NCBI GenBank assembly: GCA_020721025.1
Contig: DYNO01000145.1
Location: forward strand, 1-7,005
Reading direction: 5' to 3'
Origin: Thiomargarita sp.
GTDB taxonomy: Bacteria; Pseudomonadota; Gammaproteobacteria; Beggiatoales; Beggiatoaceae
Length of the DNA stretch: 7,005 nt
Below are positions 5,777-7,005 of this stretch, in pieces. The notes beneath the pieces are model-generated. The model saw nothing but the letters and a program-made list of their open reading frames with translations. It did no database searches and was not told the origin of the DNA. Every line of letters starts with the position of its first letter. Position 1 is the first letter of the stretch. A program made the position numbers and the translations under genes.

Positions 5777-6820
5777 CTAACTGGTCAGTTTGATAATGTT
5801 TTGAGCTAGGTCAGAAAATACATCATTAAATTTTGCGACACTTTGTTTCATCGTGTCTTTTACCACGCCACTATATTTTGCATCTTCAAAATGACGGTCG
5901 GTTAACGCAAATACAGGAGTTTGGTAAGCCTGCGATAACGCAATTAAGGTATTGAAATCAGAAAATTGTTTAAATATGGGTTGATGAGTTTCGTCCAGCG
6001 TCATGACCATCTCATCTCCACTACCATTACCTCTCAATGCAGGCACAAGTTCGTTATTAACGTATTTTCTAATATCATCAATCCACTTCTCAAACCCTTT
6101 TGAGGGATTACCCTCGCGCTCACGGTATTTTTGTACTATTGTACCTAAAAATTTCGGAGTCACCACTGGAAAGGGATAGAAGGTCTCAGTTAATAGGGGA
6201 TTCATTTGAGCCTTCTTCGCCCACATTGCCCAACGCGGCAAAATCTTTTTCAATGACTTCAATGCCATTACTGAAAAATAATCAGGCGAAGTAGGGAGTA
6301 AGAAGTAGTCACTGGTCATCAACAAATTTTGGTTAATAGAACTCAAGCTGGGATTCATATCAATTAAAACATAGTCGGCTTGATAATGTTTCGCGGTCTC
6401 CTCAAACAAATAAGAAAATGAGCCAGGAAGATTCTTGAGCGTTTGTAATGAAGTTGAGAGCTCTTGAGCAATACCCAAAGTCACTTCATACTCGGATAAA
6501 TCTAAATGTCCAGGCAAGAGAAAAAGTTGCCCACCTAAGTCAGATTGAATATCAACTTCCTGACAGATAGCAGCCTCGATCAATTTGGGTTGTGCTTCAA
6601 ATGCGGGGGCGAGACAAGTTTTAAGGTTGTGCTTTTTGCTGTCTGAATAAAAAGCCTCAAAATCATCTTCATTGAACACCAATCCGGTCAAATTACATTG
6701 AGGATCAGCATCAACCATGATTACCTTCTTGCCTTGCAATGCCAACATCCAACTGAGATTGAATGTCGTCGTGGTCTTACTCACCCCACCTTTGTGGTTA
6801 AACAATGCGATTCGTTTCAT
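5777..6820 (-). CDS. ParA/MinD-type deviant Walker ATPase of a two-gene module
   Basis: The 347-residue protein starts with a ParA P-loop: KGGVSKTTT (10-18) has both the signature Lys10 and Lys15. Walker A' follows as VIMVDADPQCNLT (33-45), then Walker B as YVLIDMNPSLSSIN (150-163) and the LLPTSPDYFSVMALKSL segment (174-190). Such ATPases form nucleotide sandwich dimers that switch between states on DNA, membranes or partner proteins. It is longer than plasmid ParA (about 200-260 residues), with an insert of about 50 residues between A' and B and a C-terminal region of about 140 residues. No helix-turn-helix or ParB gene is seen, and the partner is instead a HEPN-like gene 1 nt downstream. 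ATGs at 6832 and 6820 are in frame; GAGGA 5 nt before 6820 decides for MKRIALF. It may be a partition-like switch reused as sensor or control of the HEPN protein; this is inferred. Confidence 0.85.
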   Translation of the reverse strand: MKRIALFNHKGGVSKTTTTFNLSWMLALQGKKVIMVDADPQCNLTGLVFNEDDFEAFYSDSKKHNLKTCLAPAFEAQPKLIEAAICQEVDIQSDLGGQLFLLPGHLDLSEYEVTLGIAQELSTSLQTLKNLPGSFSYLFEETAKHYQADYVLIDMNPSLSSINQNLLMTSDYFLLPTSPDYFSVMALKSLKKILPRWAMWAKKAQMNPLLTETFYPFPVVTPKFLGTIVQKYREREGNPSKGFEKWIDDIRKYVNNELVPALRGNGSGDEMVMTLDETHQPIFKQFSDFNTLIALSQAYQTPVFALTDRHFEDAKYSGVVKDTMKQSVAKFNDVFSDLAQNIIKLTS

Positions 6821-6825
6821 AACAT

Positions 6826-6830
6826 TCCTC
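6826..6830 (-). promoter_or_regulatory. ribosome binding site deciding the ATPase start
   Basis: GAGGA lies 5 nt before the ATG at 6820 and overlaps the alternative ATG at 6832. It supports the shorter form beginning MKRIALF, which also matches the usual ParA distance from start to P-loop. Confidence 0.7.
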
Positions 6831-6852
6831 ATTTGACAGTCTTTTCGCCATA

Positions 6853-6868
6853 GTTACCCGGCGGTAAC
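6853..6868. promoter_or_regulatory. perfect inverted repeat, candidate operator of the ATPase-HEPN module
   Basis: GTTACC (6853-6858), a 4-nt CGGC centre, and GGTAAC (6863-6868) form a perfect 6-bp dyad ending 33 nt upstream of the ATPase start. A further half-site-like GGTAAT lies at 6891-6896. The dyad falls between a possible -35 (TTGAAC on the minus strand, 6873-6878) and a weak -10 (AACTAT, 6850-6855), where a repressor would block RNA polymerase. Autoregulation by the module is a guess. A short RNA hairpin is the alternative. Confidence 0.45.
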
Positions 6869-6904
6869 TTTCGTTCAATCGTTTACATCAGGTAATCTGC
6901 TATT

Positions 6905-7005
6905 CTAGCAAATCCGCGGCAGGGGATCGTCTTCTAATTCTTCCAATAATCGCGCCCCGCCCAACGGTGTTTGTAAGATAACTCGTGGCTTACCGATTTC
7001 AATCT
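6905..7005 (-). CDS. 3' end of an unidentified gene cut by the window edge
   Basis: A minus-strand frame enters at the right edge and ends in TAG at 6905-6907, giving 32 residues ending EDDPLPRIC. The frame has balanced codon use and protein-like composition (GKPRVILQTPLGGARLLEEL), so I take it as the real end of a gene. The family is not recognisable from this piece. Its stop lies 84 nt before the ATPase start in the same direction, so it could belong to the same accessory unit or be an unrelated chromosomal neighbour. Confidence 0.4.
   Translation of the reverse strand, partial: IEIGKPRVILQTPLGGARLLEELEDDPLPRIC

Noticed and set aside
5777..6820. Classical plasmid or chromosome partition locus
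   Set aside because: No parB, no parS-like palindrome array and no replication gene in view; the protein is longer than usual ParA and its partner is HEPN-like.

Overview
The window reads like a gammaproteobacterial chromosome segment of moderate, slightly AT-rich composition. Tgt, IlvE and a long ArgB with an N-terminal helix all resemble gammaproteobacterial forms. A Thiotrichales/Beggiatoa-like source is a guess from overall feel only. All seven complete genes, and one gene cut by the right edge, lie on the minus strand, so transcription runs from right to left.

From right to left: (1) the 3' end of an unidentified gene enters at 7005 and stops at 6905. (2) A two-gene module follows: a ParA-type deviant Walker ATPase (5777-6820) and, one base after its stop codon, a HEPN-like protein (5146-5775) with an RNQIVH (R-x4-H) motif. 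A perfect inverted repeat, a good candidate operator, lies just upstream of the ATPase. (3) argB (4135-5040), for arginine biosynthesis, is followed after 78 nt by an 82-residue protein with a CxxC...CxxC zinc-ribbon-like tail (3808-4056). (4) ilvE, the branched-chain aminotransferase (2734-3657), has a strong ribosome binding site and a candidate promoter with two identical 9-base boxes. (5) A 747-nt gap (1987-2733) has no convincing gene. It holds a MITE-like imperfect inverted repeat of 139 nt whose outer end supplies the ilvE stop codon, a 10-bp perfect inverted repeat, and an odd plus-strand stretch that may be a decayed gene or an intergenic repeat. (6) A queuosine pair closes the window: a YhhQ-family queuosine-precursor transporter (1144-1986) and, 4 nt later, tgt (27-1139).

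The genes form three functional groups. The transporter and Tgt work together: one brings in a Q precursor and the other inserts the base into tRNA. ArgB and IlvE are ordinary amino-acid biosynthesis enzymes, not otherwise linked. The ParA/HEPN pair is the accessory part and the best candidate for an undescribed system: a P-loop switch ATPase translationally coupled to a possible HEPN ribonuclease, placed between housekeeping genes. Its role in defence, toxin-antitoxin activity or segregation is inference; the sequence shows only the motifs and the tight linkage.
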